A stretch of 6,122 bases of DNA from Ilumatobacteraceae bacterium (GTDB taxonomy: Bacteria; Actinomycetota; Acidimicrobiia; Acidimicrobiales; Ilumatobacteraceae): assembly GCA_016463105.1 (NCBI GenBank), contig JAEMRY010000076.1, positions 1 to 6,122 of the forward strand. Reading direction: 5' to 3'. Positions within the stretch are counted from its first letter, which is position 1, and each line of letters starts with the position of its first letter. This document shows, one piece after another, positions 1-5,802 of this stretch. A model generated the notes under the pieces. The model searched no databases. It had not been told where the DNA came from and saw only the letters and a program-made list of their open reading frames with translations. A program made the translations under genes and the position numbers.

Positions 1-22
1 TAGACGTGACTAGTCACGACTA
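1..22. repeat. 22-bp near-perfect palindrome upstream of ffh
   Basis: A perfect 14-bp palindrome, CGTGACTAGTCACG (5-18), is flanked by TAG at 1-3 and CTA at 20-22, so the symmetry runs over 22 bp with a single A/A mismatch (4 against 19). There is no loop and no T-tract, so it looks more like a binding site for a dimeric protein than a terminator. It ends 45 bases before the ffh start codon. Because it begins at the first base of the window, its true extent is unknown. What binds it is not known. Confidence 0.5.
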
Positions 23-67
23 ATAGCAAGTAACACGAATAAAAATTCACAGATAACCTGATTCATA

Positions 68-1444
68 ATGTTTGAGACACTTTCGAGTCGCCTTGGCGGT
101 GTATTAAAAGGCCTGCGCAATCGCGGTCGGCTAACCGAGCAAGACGTCACGCAAGTGCTGGCAGAGGTTCGCACGGCTCTACTTGAAGCCGATGTCAATG
201 TGACCGTCGTGCGAGATGTAGTTGAGCGAATTCGAACGCAGGCCGTCGGCGCAACATCATCCACTGCGCTTAATCCTGGTCAGCAAATCATAAAAATTGT
301 AAATGACGAACTTATTTCAATGCTTGGCGGCGAGACATTAAAAATAATGTATGCCGGTGCACCGCCGACAGTTGTGTTGTTGGCAGGTTTGCAAGGCTCT
401 GGCAAAACCACGAGTGCTGCCAAACTCGCAGGTTGGTTCAAATCGCAAGGCCGACAACCGATGCTTGTTGGCGCCGACCTGCAACGCCCAGCAGCTGTCG
501 AGCAATTGCGCGTGTTAGGCGCGCAATTAAATATCCCTGTGTTCTCTGCGCCTGGTGATCCGGTAAACACCGCAGCGCTCGGTCTTGCCGAAGCAAAGAG
601 TCTTGGTCGAGATGTTTTAATTGTTGACACAGCCGGGCGTTTGGCGATTGATGAAGAGATGATGCAGCAAGTCAAAGACATTTCGAAAGCAGTCAAGCCG
701 AACTACACATTTTTGGTTGTCGACGCGATGACGGGTCAAGACGCCGTTACTGTCGCTCAGGCTTTTGATGAGACATTGTCTATCGACGCTGTAATTCTCT
801 CGAAACTTGATGGTGACGCACGAGGTGGTGCGGCACTTTCTGTCAAACATGTTCTCGGCAAACCAATTGCGTTTGCTGCGACTGGCGAGAAACTTGATGC
901 GTTCGAACAATTTCATCCAGACCGAATGGCAAGCCGCATTTTAGGAATGGGCGACATGCTCACTTTGATTGAGCAAGCAGAAAAAGTTTTTGAAAAAGAT
1001 AAAGCCGAAGAGACCGCGGCAAAAATGCTTGAAGGCGAGTTCACCCTTGCTGATTTTCTCGAACAATTACAGCAACTAAAAAAAATGGGTTCATTGCAGG
1101 GGATCATGGGGATGATGCCAGGCATGCCGAAAGAACTCAAAAATGCCGAAATCAGCGATGACCAAGTAAGTCGCACCGAGGCGATCATTTATTCGATGAC
1201 TGCACAAGAGCGCGCAAATCCAGAACTGATTAATGGCTCTCGGCGAACACGAATTTCGAAGGGTTCTGGCACCACAGTCGCAGATGTCAATCGCTTGGTT
1301 AAACAGTTCACCGAGATGAAGAAGATGATGAAGCAAATGGGTGGAAAAGCCAGTCGTGGCGGCAAGGCAAGCAAGGGCATTAAGGGCTCGGAGATGCCCG
1401 ACGAATTGGCTGCGGCGTTGAGTTCACGCCTAGGGCCAAGGTAG
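68..1444 (+). CDS. ffh: Signal recognition particle protein Ffh (SRP54)
   Basis: This is the GTPase subunit of the bacterial signal recognition particle. It binds 4.5S/SRP RNA and signal sequences of nascent membrane and secreted proteins, and docks with FtsY at the membrane. The 458-residue product has a full family layout: the N-domain helical bundle (about 1-90), the G domain with P-loop GLQGSGKT (107-114), DTAGR (187-191) and SKLDGDARGG (245-254, with Ser where Thr is usual), and then the methionine-rich M domain (about 300-430). The M domain includes MGSLQGIMGMMPGMP and the SRP-RNA-binding motif RRTRISKGSG (392-401). A basic Gly/Lys/Ser tail precedes the C-terminus. The ATG at 68 gives the canonical MFETLSSRL start. 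No clear Shine-Dalgarno site is seen, which fits frequent weak or leaderless starts in actinobacteria. It is the first gene of the cluster in this window, 49 bases before rpsP. Confidence 0.98.
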   Translation: MFETLSSRLGGVLKGLRNRGRLTEQDVTQVLAEVRTALLEADVNVTVVRDVVERIRTQAVGATSSTALNPGQQIIKIVNDELISMLGGETLKIMYAGAPPTVVLLAGLQGSGKTTSAAKLAGWFKSQGRQPMLVGADLQRPAAVEQLRVLGAQLNIPVFSAPGDPVNTAALGLAEAKSLGRDVLIVDTAGRLAIDEEMMQQVKDISKAVKPNYTFLVVDAMTGQDAVTVAQAFDETLSIDAVILSKLDGDARGGAALSVKHVLGKPIAFAATGEKLDAFEQFHPDRMASRILGMGDMLTLIEQAEKVFEKDKAEETAAKMLEGEFTLADFLEQLQQLKKMGSLQGIMGMMPGMPKELKNAEISDDQVSRTEAIIYSMTAQERANPELINGSRRTRISKGSGTTVADVNRLVKQFTEMKKMMKQMGGKASRGGKASKGIKGSEMPDELAAALSSRLGPR

Positions 1445-1493
1445 CCTAAGAGGTCGGTTCGTTTGAACCATTTCGCTAAAAGATCGGAAACTA

Positions 1494-1769
1494 ATGTCAG
1501 TAAAATTGCGTCTCTCTCGTGTTGGTAAAACCAAGAGGCCTCACTATCGAATCGTTGCCGCAGATACTCGCTCGGCTCGCGACACAAACTTTCTTGAAAT
1601 TCTTGGCACCTATCAGCCACAGCAAGAACCATCGGCGCTCAAAGTTGACAGCGCTCGAGTTATCTCGTGGTTACAAAAAGGTGCATTGCCAACAGAACGC
1701 GTTCGCAAATTGCTAGAAATTGCCGGAACATGGGCAGAATTTCAGGCGACAAAAAAGCCAGCCAAATAA
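1494..1769 (+). CDS. rpsP: 30S ribosomal protein bS16
   Basis: Small-subunit ribosomal protein that binds 16S rRNA and helps assemble the 5' domain of the 30S subunit. The 91-residue product is of normal length and begins with the family signature VKLRLSRVGKTKRPHYRIV, followed by the ADTRSARD segment and the FLEILGTYQP strand. The WLQKGALPTERVRKLLEIAG helix then matches the usual end of the family, with a short Lys-rich tail. The ATG at 1494 is preceded by a weak GGA at about 6 bases. It sits between ffh and the KH protein gene, the usual Gram-positive order. The 49-base gap before it contains a small GGTTC/GAACC inverted repeat (1456-1469) without a T-tract. Confidence 0.98.
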   Translation: MSVKLRLSRVGKTKRPHYRIVAADTRSARDTNFLEILGTYQPQQEPSALKVDSARVISWLQKGALPTERVRKLLEIAGTWAEFQATKKPAK

Positions 1770-1811
1770 TCTTCGCAATATTTTCACGTACTAACTAGAA
1801 AGTTTCAAATC

Positions 1812-2087
1812 ATGTCTGATTCAGTAAACGCCAATGCAGTTTTGGCTCCAGTAGCAACTTCGGTTCTCACTCACATCGTTCGTTCAATTGTTGATACGCC
1901 TGATGCCGTAAAAGTTGAATCTTTGAACGACGAAGGAAAGATAATCCTCGAAGTTCGCGTCGCAGACGGCGACCTCGGCCGAGTTATTGGTCGTCGTGGT
2001 CGGACAGCGCAGAGCATTCGCGCCGTCGTGCGTGCTGCCGCTTCGCGCGATAATGCCGAAGTCGATGTCGACTTTCTCGACGACTGA
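1812..2087 (+). CDS. khpA: KH-domain RNA-binding protein (KhpA family)
   Basis: Small single-KH-domain RNA-binding protein of the YlqC/KhpA family. In Gram-positive bacteria KhpA pairs with KhpB/Jag and binds many RNAs, affecting cell division and envelope growth. The 91-residue product has the hallmark GRRG loop (60-63) inside DLGRVIGRRGRTAQSIR, which contacts RNA in KH domains, and an acidic C-terminus. About 15 N-terminal residues precede the usual family start (near LTHIVRSIVDTPDAV). They may be a real extension or reflect a later start, but no good internal start is seen. The gene lies between rpsP and rimM, its conserved location, and its last 23 bases overlap the chosen rimM start. This suggests coupled translation. 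Confidence 0.94.
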   Translation: MSDSVNANAVLAPVATSVLTHIVRSIVDTPDAVKVESLNDEGKIILEVRVADGDLGRVIGRRGRTAQSIRAVVRAAASRDNAEVDVDFLDD

Positions 2088-2589
2088 CGCACAAACACCG
2101 CAAGGGTTGTTGCATGTCGGTCGCGTAACGCGTCCGCATGGTATTCGTGGCGATGTCTACGTCTCGTTTTTTACTGATCGTCCAGAACGCACCAAAATTG
2201 GCGCACGCTTTTGGCTAAAAAATAGCTGGATAACCGTAACTAGTGCACGGCTGCAGCCAAGCAGTTGGTTAATGCACTTCGCCGGCATTGATGACCGCAA
2301 TGCTGCAGAGCGAATTTCGAAGTCTGATATTTACGGCGAACCAATTGATGATCCTGCTGTGATGTGGGTGCATGATTTAATTGGTGCCGAAGTCGTTGAT
2401 ATCTCCGGCGCTCGTTACGGCAAGTGTGTCTGGGTTGTCGACAACCCTGCGCACTCGTTGCTTGAACTTGAGTCTGGAGCACTTGTGCCAGTTGTGTTTA
2501 TCACCGAACGTACAAAAGACAAGATCACGATTAATCCACCCGACGGATTATTTGAGTTGAATATAGATGAAAATGAGGACGAGAAGTGA
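2065..2589 (+). CDS. rimM: Ribosome maturation factor RimM
   Basis: RimM assists maturation of the 30S head domain and binds protein uS19. The product from the ATG at 2065 is 174 residues, the normal family length. The N-terminal RimM domain begins with LLHVGRVTRPHGIRGDVYV (about 15-33), followed by the GIDDRNAAERI region. The C-terminal PRC-barrel runs from about MWVHDLIGAEVVD to the PPDGLFEL end motif, with an acidic tail. Start choice: the frame is open back to a TTG at 1987 and has another ATG at 2053. Those give extra residues that lie wholly within khpA and lack family similarity, so 2065 is preferred. It overlaps khpA by 23 bases. Its stop TGA overlaps the trmD start GTG by 4 bases (2586-2589). 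Confidence 0.93.
   Translation: MSTFSTTDAQTPQGLLHVGRVTRPHGIRGDVYVSFFTDRPERTKIGARFWLKNSWITVTSARLQPSSWLMHFAGIDDRNAAERISKSDIYGEPIDDPAVMWVHDLIGAEVVDISGARYGKCVWVVDNPAHSLLELESGALVPVVFITERTKDKITINPPDGLFELNIDENEDEK
2575..2579 (+). promoter_or_regulatory. Shine-Dalgarno site of trmD
   Basis: GAGGA lies six bases before the GTG at 2586, inside the end of rimM. It is one of the few clear ribosome binding sites in this cluster and settles the non-ATG start of trmD. Confidence 0.7.
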
Positions 2590-3335
2590 ACGCAAAACAG
2601 TTTCGCATTGATGTCTTCACGATTTTTCCTAAACTCGTTGATGCTTTCTGCAGCGAAAGTTTGCTTGGTCGCGCTCGCGAAGAATCACTGATTGATTTGC
2701 GTTGCCACGACTTGCGTGATTACGGCGATGAATCTCGTCGTATCGATGATGCACTTTATGGCGGTGGGGCTGGAATGTTGTTTCGCCCAGAGCCAATTTT
2801 TGCTGCTGTCGAAGCAGTCGAGCCACCAAGGCCGCTGTTGTTGCTTTCGCCTGGTGGCAAAAAATTTGATCAAGATTACGCAGATCATCTGAGCAAAACT
2901 GGCGGTTTTAGTTTGTTGTGTGGTCGTTACGAAGGTGTCGATCACCGAGTTGTCGAACATCTGATTGACGGAGAAATTTCAATCGGTGATGTTGTGCTTG
3001 CCGGTGGCGAAGTTGCCGCATGTCTCGTAATTGAAGCAACGACCCGTCTATTGCCTGGTGTCATGGGCAATGAAGTTTCGCCAGTTTCTGAAAGTTTTGG
3101 CATCGCTCGAATGCTTGAAGAGCCCCATTTCACAAGACCGGCCGAATTTCGCGGCTGGGAGGTGCCAGAGGTTTTGCGCAGTGGTGATCATGCCAAAATT
3201 GAACGATGGCGACGCGCTCAGGCCCTCCATCGCACCGTTCGGGCTCGTCCCGATCTAATTGAGCGCCGTGGTGGTCTAAGTAATGTAGAAAAAAGACTGT
3301 TGGAAGATATCCCTTGCGTGCCGTATCCTGATTAG
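2586..3335 (+). CDS. trmD: tRNA (guanine-N1-)-methyltransferase TrmD
   Basis: SPOUT-class methyltransferase that makes m1G at position 37 of tRNAs with a G36-containing anticodon, using S-adenosylmethionine; the modification prevents +1 frameshifting. The 249-residue product shows the family motifs in order: DVFTIFP (9-15), DDALYGGGAGM (54-64), LLLLSPGGKKFDQ (84-96), and the knotted SAM site LLCGRYEGVDHRV (110-122) with SIGDVVLAGGE (132-142). Arg154 follows, then PHFTRP (180-185) and LRSGDHAKIERWRR (197-210). The general-base position, Asp169 in E. coli as I recall it, is Glu here (SESF). The GTG start at 2586 is supported by GAGGA at 2575-2579, six bases upstream, and by the GTGA overlap with rimM. 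The rplS start is four bases downstream of the stop. Confidence 0.97.
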   Translation: MNAKQFRIDVFTIFPKLVDAFCSESLLGRAREESLIDLRCHDLRDYGDESRRIDDALYGGGAGMLFRPEPIFAAVEAVEPPRPLLLLSPGGKKFDQDYADHLSKTGGFSLLCGRYEGVDHRVVEHLIDGEISIGDVVLAGGEVAACLVIEATTRLLPGVMGNEVSPVSESFGIARMLEEPHFTRPAEFRGWEVPEVLRSGDHAKIERWRRAQALHRTVRARPDLIERRGGLSNVEKRLLEDIPCVPYPD

Positions 3336-3339
3336 TCTT

Positions 3340-3690
3340 ATGAAAGCAACAGACATCGTCGATCAACAATCGCTTCGCACTGATATTCCAAAAATCGGTC
3401 CTGGCGATGAAGTCAAAGTCCATGTTCGTGTCGTCGAAAGCGGCAAAGAGCGTGTGCAAATTTTCCAGGGCAATATCATTTCGATCTTCGGATCAGGTAT
3501 CGCCGAGACTTACACGGTCCGCAAATTGAGTTATGGCGTGGGCGTTGAGCGCACATTTCCAATGCACAGCCCATCAGTTGCCAAACTTGAAGTTGTCAAG
3601 CGTGGCGATGTTCGTCGTGCAAAACTCAATTACTTGCGTGAGCGAACTGGTAAGTCTGCAAAAGTTCGTGAACTTCGCGAAGATCAATAA
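3340..3690 (+). CDS. rplS: 50S ribosomal protein bL19
   Basis: Large-subunit ribosomal protein near the 30S-50S interface. The 116-residue product is of normal length and carries the family core: GPGDEVKVHVRVVESGKERVQ (21-41 or so), then FQGNIIS, the segment SYGVGVERTFPMHSP and KLEVVKRGDVRRAKLNYLRE, ending in GKSAKVRE. The ATG at 3340 has no visible Shine-Dalgarno site and lies only four bases after the trmD stop. Its translation may therefore depend on ribosomes finishing trmD. In many actinobacteria lepB and rnhB follow; here the next gene is DUF2469, 51 bases on. Confidence 0.98.
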   Translation: MKATDIVDQQSLRTDIPKIGPGDEVKVHVRVVESGKERVQIFQGNIISIFGSGIAETYTVRKLSYGVGVERTFPMHSPSVAKLEVVKRGDVRRAKLNYLRERTGKSAKVRELREDQ

Positions 3691-3741
3691 TTAGTCTTCT
3701 GCTAGTTAGTTTCGTGCCGACCAATTCTTGTCGCGTACACA

Positions 3742-4035
3742 TTGAACACTGACGATCTCGAACAGTTCGAAGCCGAACGAGAGCTTCAGCTAGCCCAGGA
3801 GTATCAAGACGTCGTCGGCTTGTTTAAATTTGCAGTAGAAACAGATCGCCGGTTTTATCTGGCCAACAAAGTTGATGTCAAGGTCATCGCCGAAGGCGTG
3901 CGACCGCTACTTGAGGTGACGCTGTCTGACGCATGGGTATGGGATCTCTACCGCAAGAGCCGCTTCGTGCCCCGAGTGCGAGTGATGAGTTTCAAAGACC
4001 TGAACATCGAAGAACTTCCCCCGCTCGACGCTTAA
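3742..4035 (+). CDS. DUF2469 family protein, actinobacterial, function unknown
   Basis: A 97-residue protein of the DUF2469 family, conserved across Actinobacteria (the M. tuberculosis member is Rv2901c, as I recall). Its function is not established. The sequence follows the family closely: an acidic start (DDLEQFEAERELQLAQEYQDV), then VVGLFKFAVETDRRFYLANKVDV (about 24-46), the tryptophan motif LSDAWVWDLYRKSRFVPRVRV and FKDLNIEELPP at the end. It has no signal peptide or membrane segment. The start is a TTG at 3742: the frame is closed upstream by TAG at 3703-3705, with no ATG or GTG between, and the family N-terminus aligns with this start. No Shine-Dalgarno site is visible. yraN begins 26 bases after the stop, as part of the conserved order. 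Confidence 0.93.
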   Translation: MNTDDLEQFEAERELQLAQEYQDVVGLFKFAVETDRRFYLANKVDVKVIAEGVRPLLEVTLSDAWVWDLYRKSRFVPRVRVMSFKDLNIEELPPLDA

Positions 4036-4061
4036 CTGCCAACGAGCGCGCAGTAGCGCGA

Positions 4062-4403
4062 ATGGCAAGAGCCCAGTGGGCAGAAGACTTAGCCGCGAGA
4101 TTTTACGAACGCAGTGGTTATGAGATTGTTGCTCGCAATTGGCACTGTCGAGAGGGCGAACTTGACATCGTGGCAACTATACGCAGCAACACTTCGTTGA
4201 TAATCGTCGTAATTGAAGTCAAGGCTCGAGCGACAAATAATTTTGGCTCACCACTCGAAGCAGTGACTTTGGCGAAGCAAAAAAAGTTACGAATTGCGAC
4301 AACAAAATTTCTAGTTGCAAACCCCACGGTGCACGGCGAAATCAGGTTTGATGTTGTGGCTGTTTTAGGTACTCAGCTTGAAGTCTTGCAAAACGCTTTT
4401 TAG
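4062..4403 (+). CDS. yraN: YraN family protein (UPF0102), predicted nuclease fold
   Basis: Member of the YraN/UPF0102 family, which has the restriction-endonuclease (Holliday-junction-resolvase-like) fold. Its cellular role is not firmly known, though neighbours elsewhere are often competence or DNA-processing genes. The 113-residue product from the ATG at 4062 has the expected elements: an N-terminal helix with WAEDLAARFYERSGYEIVARN (6-26), GELD (32-35) and EVKAR (52-56). Asp35, Glu52 and Lys54 form the candidate PD-(D/E)xK-type active site. AKQKKLRIATTKFL and IRFDVVAV follow. The open frame continues upstream to 3933 inside DUF2469, but those residues are unlike the family and are probably not translated. 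The stop TAG (4401-4403) overlaps the stop of the opposing HD-domain gene. Confidence 0.93.
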   Translation: MARAQWAEDLAARFYERSGYEIVARNWHCREGELDIVATIRSNTSLIIVVIEVKARATNNFGSPLEAVTLAKQKKLRIATTKFLVANPTVHGEIRFDVVAVLGTQLEVLQNAF

Positions 4404-4945
4404 CGCGCTGCTTTGCTCATGAGTTCTGAGTAATAAGCAAACGGGGCTACATTAAGGTTTGAAATTTTGCCACCCTCGTCCCATCGGCGCAATGCAACCG
4501 CAGCCAAAAATGAAGGGTGATTTTCGAAACGTTGTATTTCGTCAGAAGTCATCACACCACCCTGATTCTCTAAACTGCGTACCGAGCCAAGCGATAATGA
4601 ATAAAAATAGTCTGGTTCAATGGTGCATAAATAGCGCTTGGCTTCAACATGAAGCGCGATTGGCGCAGTCACATCTGGCGAGAAAATATTTGCGAGCACT
4701 CTTGCACCAACTGCCTCGTGGCTGTCATTGACTGTGATATTGACTTTGCCATTTTCGTTTTGAAGATGAATGAGATGTCCGATGTCGTGTAAAAGAGCGG
4801 CAATTATTAGTTCGTCACTTGATCCTGCGTTCTCTGCAAGTGCGGCAGTTTGCAGGGCATGATCTAGTTGAGAAATTTTTTCGTCGTAGACGTTTGAACC
4901 CCATTTTTCAAAAAGTTCACAAATATTGTCTAGGTCTAATGTCAT
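4400..4945 (-). CDS. phnZ: HD-domain diiron oxygenase, PhnZ-like (C-P bond cleavage)
   Basis: Likely a PhnZ-type mixed-valent diiron oxygenase that splits the C-P bond of a 1-hydroxyphosphonate. For 2-amino-1-hydroxyethylphosphonate the products are glycine and phosphate. The 181-residue protein is of family length and has all six expected iron ligands: His29, His53-Asp54 (in LLHDIGH), His76, His99 and Asp156. Their spacing matches PhnZ His34, His58, Asp59, His80, His104 and Asp161 within one residue. Phosphonate-contact positions also match from memory: His57, Lys103, Ser121 and Arg153. Tyr20 and Glu22 correspond to the PhnZ lid residues Tyr24 and Glu27. RSLENQGG and ALRRWDE are further family motifs. 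It is probably cytoplasmic, with no signal peptide. The start ATG overlaps the upstream oxygenase stop as ATGA (4945-4942), with AGAGGA 11 bases upstream. The substrate is inferred; trimethylaminoethyl-, hydroxymethyl- or another phosphonate is possible. Confidence 0.85.
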   Translation of the reverse strand: MTLDLDNICELFEKWGSNVYDEKISQLDHALQTAALAENAGSSDELIIAALLHDIGHLIHLQNENGKVNITVNDSHEAVGARVLANIFSPDVTAPIALHVEAKRYLCTIEPDYFYSLSLGSVRSLENQGGVMTSDEIQRFENHPSFLAAVALRRWDEGGKISNLNVAPFAYYSELMSKAAR

Positions 4946-5676
4946 TTAACTTTCTTTCCTCTGAAATCATCAATAAGAGAAAGGCGAACTTCGTCACCAG
5001 TTTGTGAATGCTTTTCAAATTCTTCTATCTTTAGTCTGTAGTAATCCTCGCGCAAATCTCCTTCGCGCAATGCATTGAATGTTGGATATAGAGCTCGACG
5101 ATCGTTGTCTGACTTGTTGTCAGCACTGCGGTGTGGCGTGAGAGAGTGAAACCACATTGTTTGGCCTGCACGAAGTTCTATTGGTTGCCATTTCATTGCT
5201 TCGACAACTGAAGATTGAATGCAACTATTTTTATCCATTGCCAAGAGTTCACCGTGGGCACCAGAAACGATTTCAAGACAGCCGTTTTCGATCGTCGAAT
5301 CATCTACGGCGATCATGCATGAGACATGTCGGTTAATAAATGGGTACGCCGGGGCGTCCTGATGCGGATTCCAGCCTGCACCACCCGAGAGTTTGTAGTT
5401 GATTTTTTCTTTATATAGAACCGCTTGTTCACCCAACAAAGTCGATGCCATTGCTAAAACTTCACCTTTTGTGAGTAATTTTTTCAGACCTTCATGAAAA
5501 GGTGTGAAGTATTCGGTGCGACAGAGTTTTGCACCATCTTTGGTCATTTCGAAGTGATTTAAGCAGTTGACCGACGATCCCCAGGATTGCACCTCGTCAA
5601 CTGCGTGTTGTAGTTCTTCAACTTGCGTTGAATTGAGAGTTTCAGTCACGACCCAACCAGTCAGATCGAAGTGCAT
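4942..5676 (-). CDS. phnY: PhyH-family Fe(II)/2-oxoglutarate oxygenase, PhnY-like
   Basis: Likely the first enzyme of oxidative phosphonate use: hydroxylation of carbon 1 of a phosphonate such as 2-aminoethylphosphonate, consuming O2 and 2-oxoglutarate. The 244-residue product is a phytanoyl-CoA-dioxygenase-family protein. FDLTGWVV stands at the N-terminus, YKEKINYKL precedes the metal site, and His105-x-Asp107 (in NPHQDAPAY) plus His182 (in LTPHRSADN) form the iron triad. Arg193/Arg194 (DRRALYPTFN) is the probable 2-oxoglutarate anchor. PhyH proteins have many substrates, so the assignment rests mainly on the coupled PhnZ-like gene, whose ATG overlaps this TGA. Start: the ATG at 5676 has GAGG five bases upstream. 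An in-frame GTG at 5718 would add 14 residues and lies almost on the predicted transcription start, so a leaderless longer form is possible. Confidence 0.8.
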   Translation of the reverse strand: MHFDLTGWVVTETLNSTQVEELQHAVDEVQSWGSSVNCLNHFEMTKDGAKLCRTEYFTPFHEGLKKLLTKGEVLAMASTLLGEQAVLYKEKINYKLSGGAGWNPHQDAPAYPFINRHVSCMIAVDDSTIENGCLEIVSGAHGELLAMDKNSCIQSSVVEAMKWQPIELRAGQTMWFHSLTPHRSADNKSDNDRRALYPTFNALREGDLREDYYRLKIEEFEKHSQTGDEVRLSLIDDFRGKKVK

Positions 5677-5681
5677 CTTTG

Positions 5682-5685
5682 CCTC
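5682..5685 (-). promoter_or_regulatory. Shine-Dalgarno site for the ATG start of the PhyH gene
   Basis: GAGG on the minus strand lies five bases upstream of the ATG at 5676. It favours that start over the GTG at 5718, which has no such site. Confidence 0.55.
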
Positions 5686-5725
5686 GATTGAATTATTTAT
5701 TGCTTGAGTTGCACGCACTGAACTG

Positions 5726-5755
5726 ATGCTAGTGGTTAAAAATTTGAGAATTCAA
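5726..5755 (-). promoter_or_regulatory. Candidate promoter of the phnY-phnZ operon
   Basis: On the minus strand, TTGAAT (5755-5750) and TAGCAT (5731-5726) are separated by 18 bases, a plausible -35/-10 pair for a housekeeping sigma factor. The -10 fits the TANNNT form common in actinobacteria. Transcription would start near 5719-5718, next to the GTG at 5718. This rests on consensus matching only. Confidence 0.4.
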
Positions 5756-5756
5756 C

Positions 5757-5780
5757 GAAGATCTAAAATTCCAGATGTTC
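5757..5780. promoter_or_regulatory. Inverted repeat, possible operator upstream of the phnY promoter
   Basis: GAAGATCT (5757-5764) and AGATGTTC (5773-5780) form an 8-bp inverted repeat with one mismatch around an 8-base spacer. It abuts the candidate -35 box, the usual place for an activator or dimeric regulator to bind. It could also be chance in an AT-rich stretch. Confidence 0.3.
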
Positions 5781-5802
5781 ACTTTCTTTTAATTTTATAT
5801 TT

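Noticed and set aside
800..829. Ffh G4 motif reads SKLD instead of TKLD
   Set aside because: A Thr to Ser change is conservative and the rest of the GTPase site is intact, so it is not evidence for altered function.
1456..1469. GGTTC-GTTT-GAACC hairpin between ffh and rpsP as a terminator
   Set aside because: The stem is only five base pairs and no T-run follows. It lies inside a conserved co-oriented cluster where termination is not expected.
3331..3698. The 9-mer ATTAGTCTT occurs both before rplS and after rplS, suggesting a repeat or regulatory element
   Set aside because: Both copies include part of a stop-codon context, flanks do not match, and the sequence is short and AT-rich. Chance explains it.
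3933..4061. Extended N-terminus of YraN overlapping DUF2469
   Set aside because: The translated residues show no YraN-family character and the region is fully used by DUF2469 in another frame. The ATG at 4062 gives the expected family length.
4459..4731. Plus-strand frame of 90 residues inside the phnZ-like gene
   Set aside because: It has no family resemblance and lies antisense to a well-supported gene with all catalytic residues conserved.
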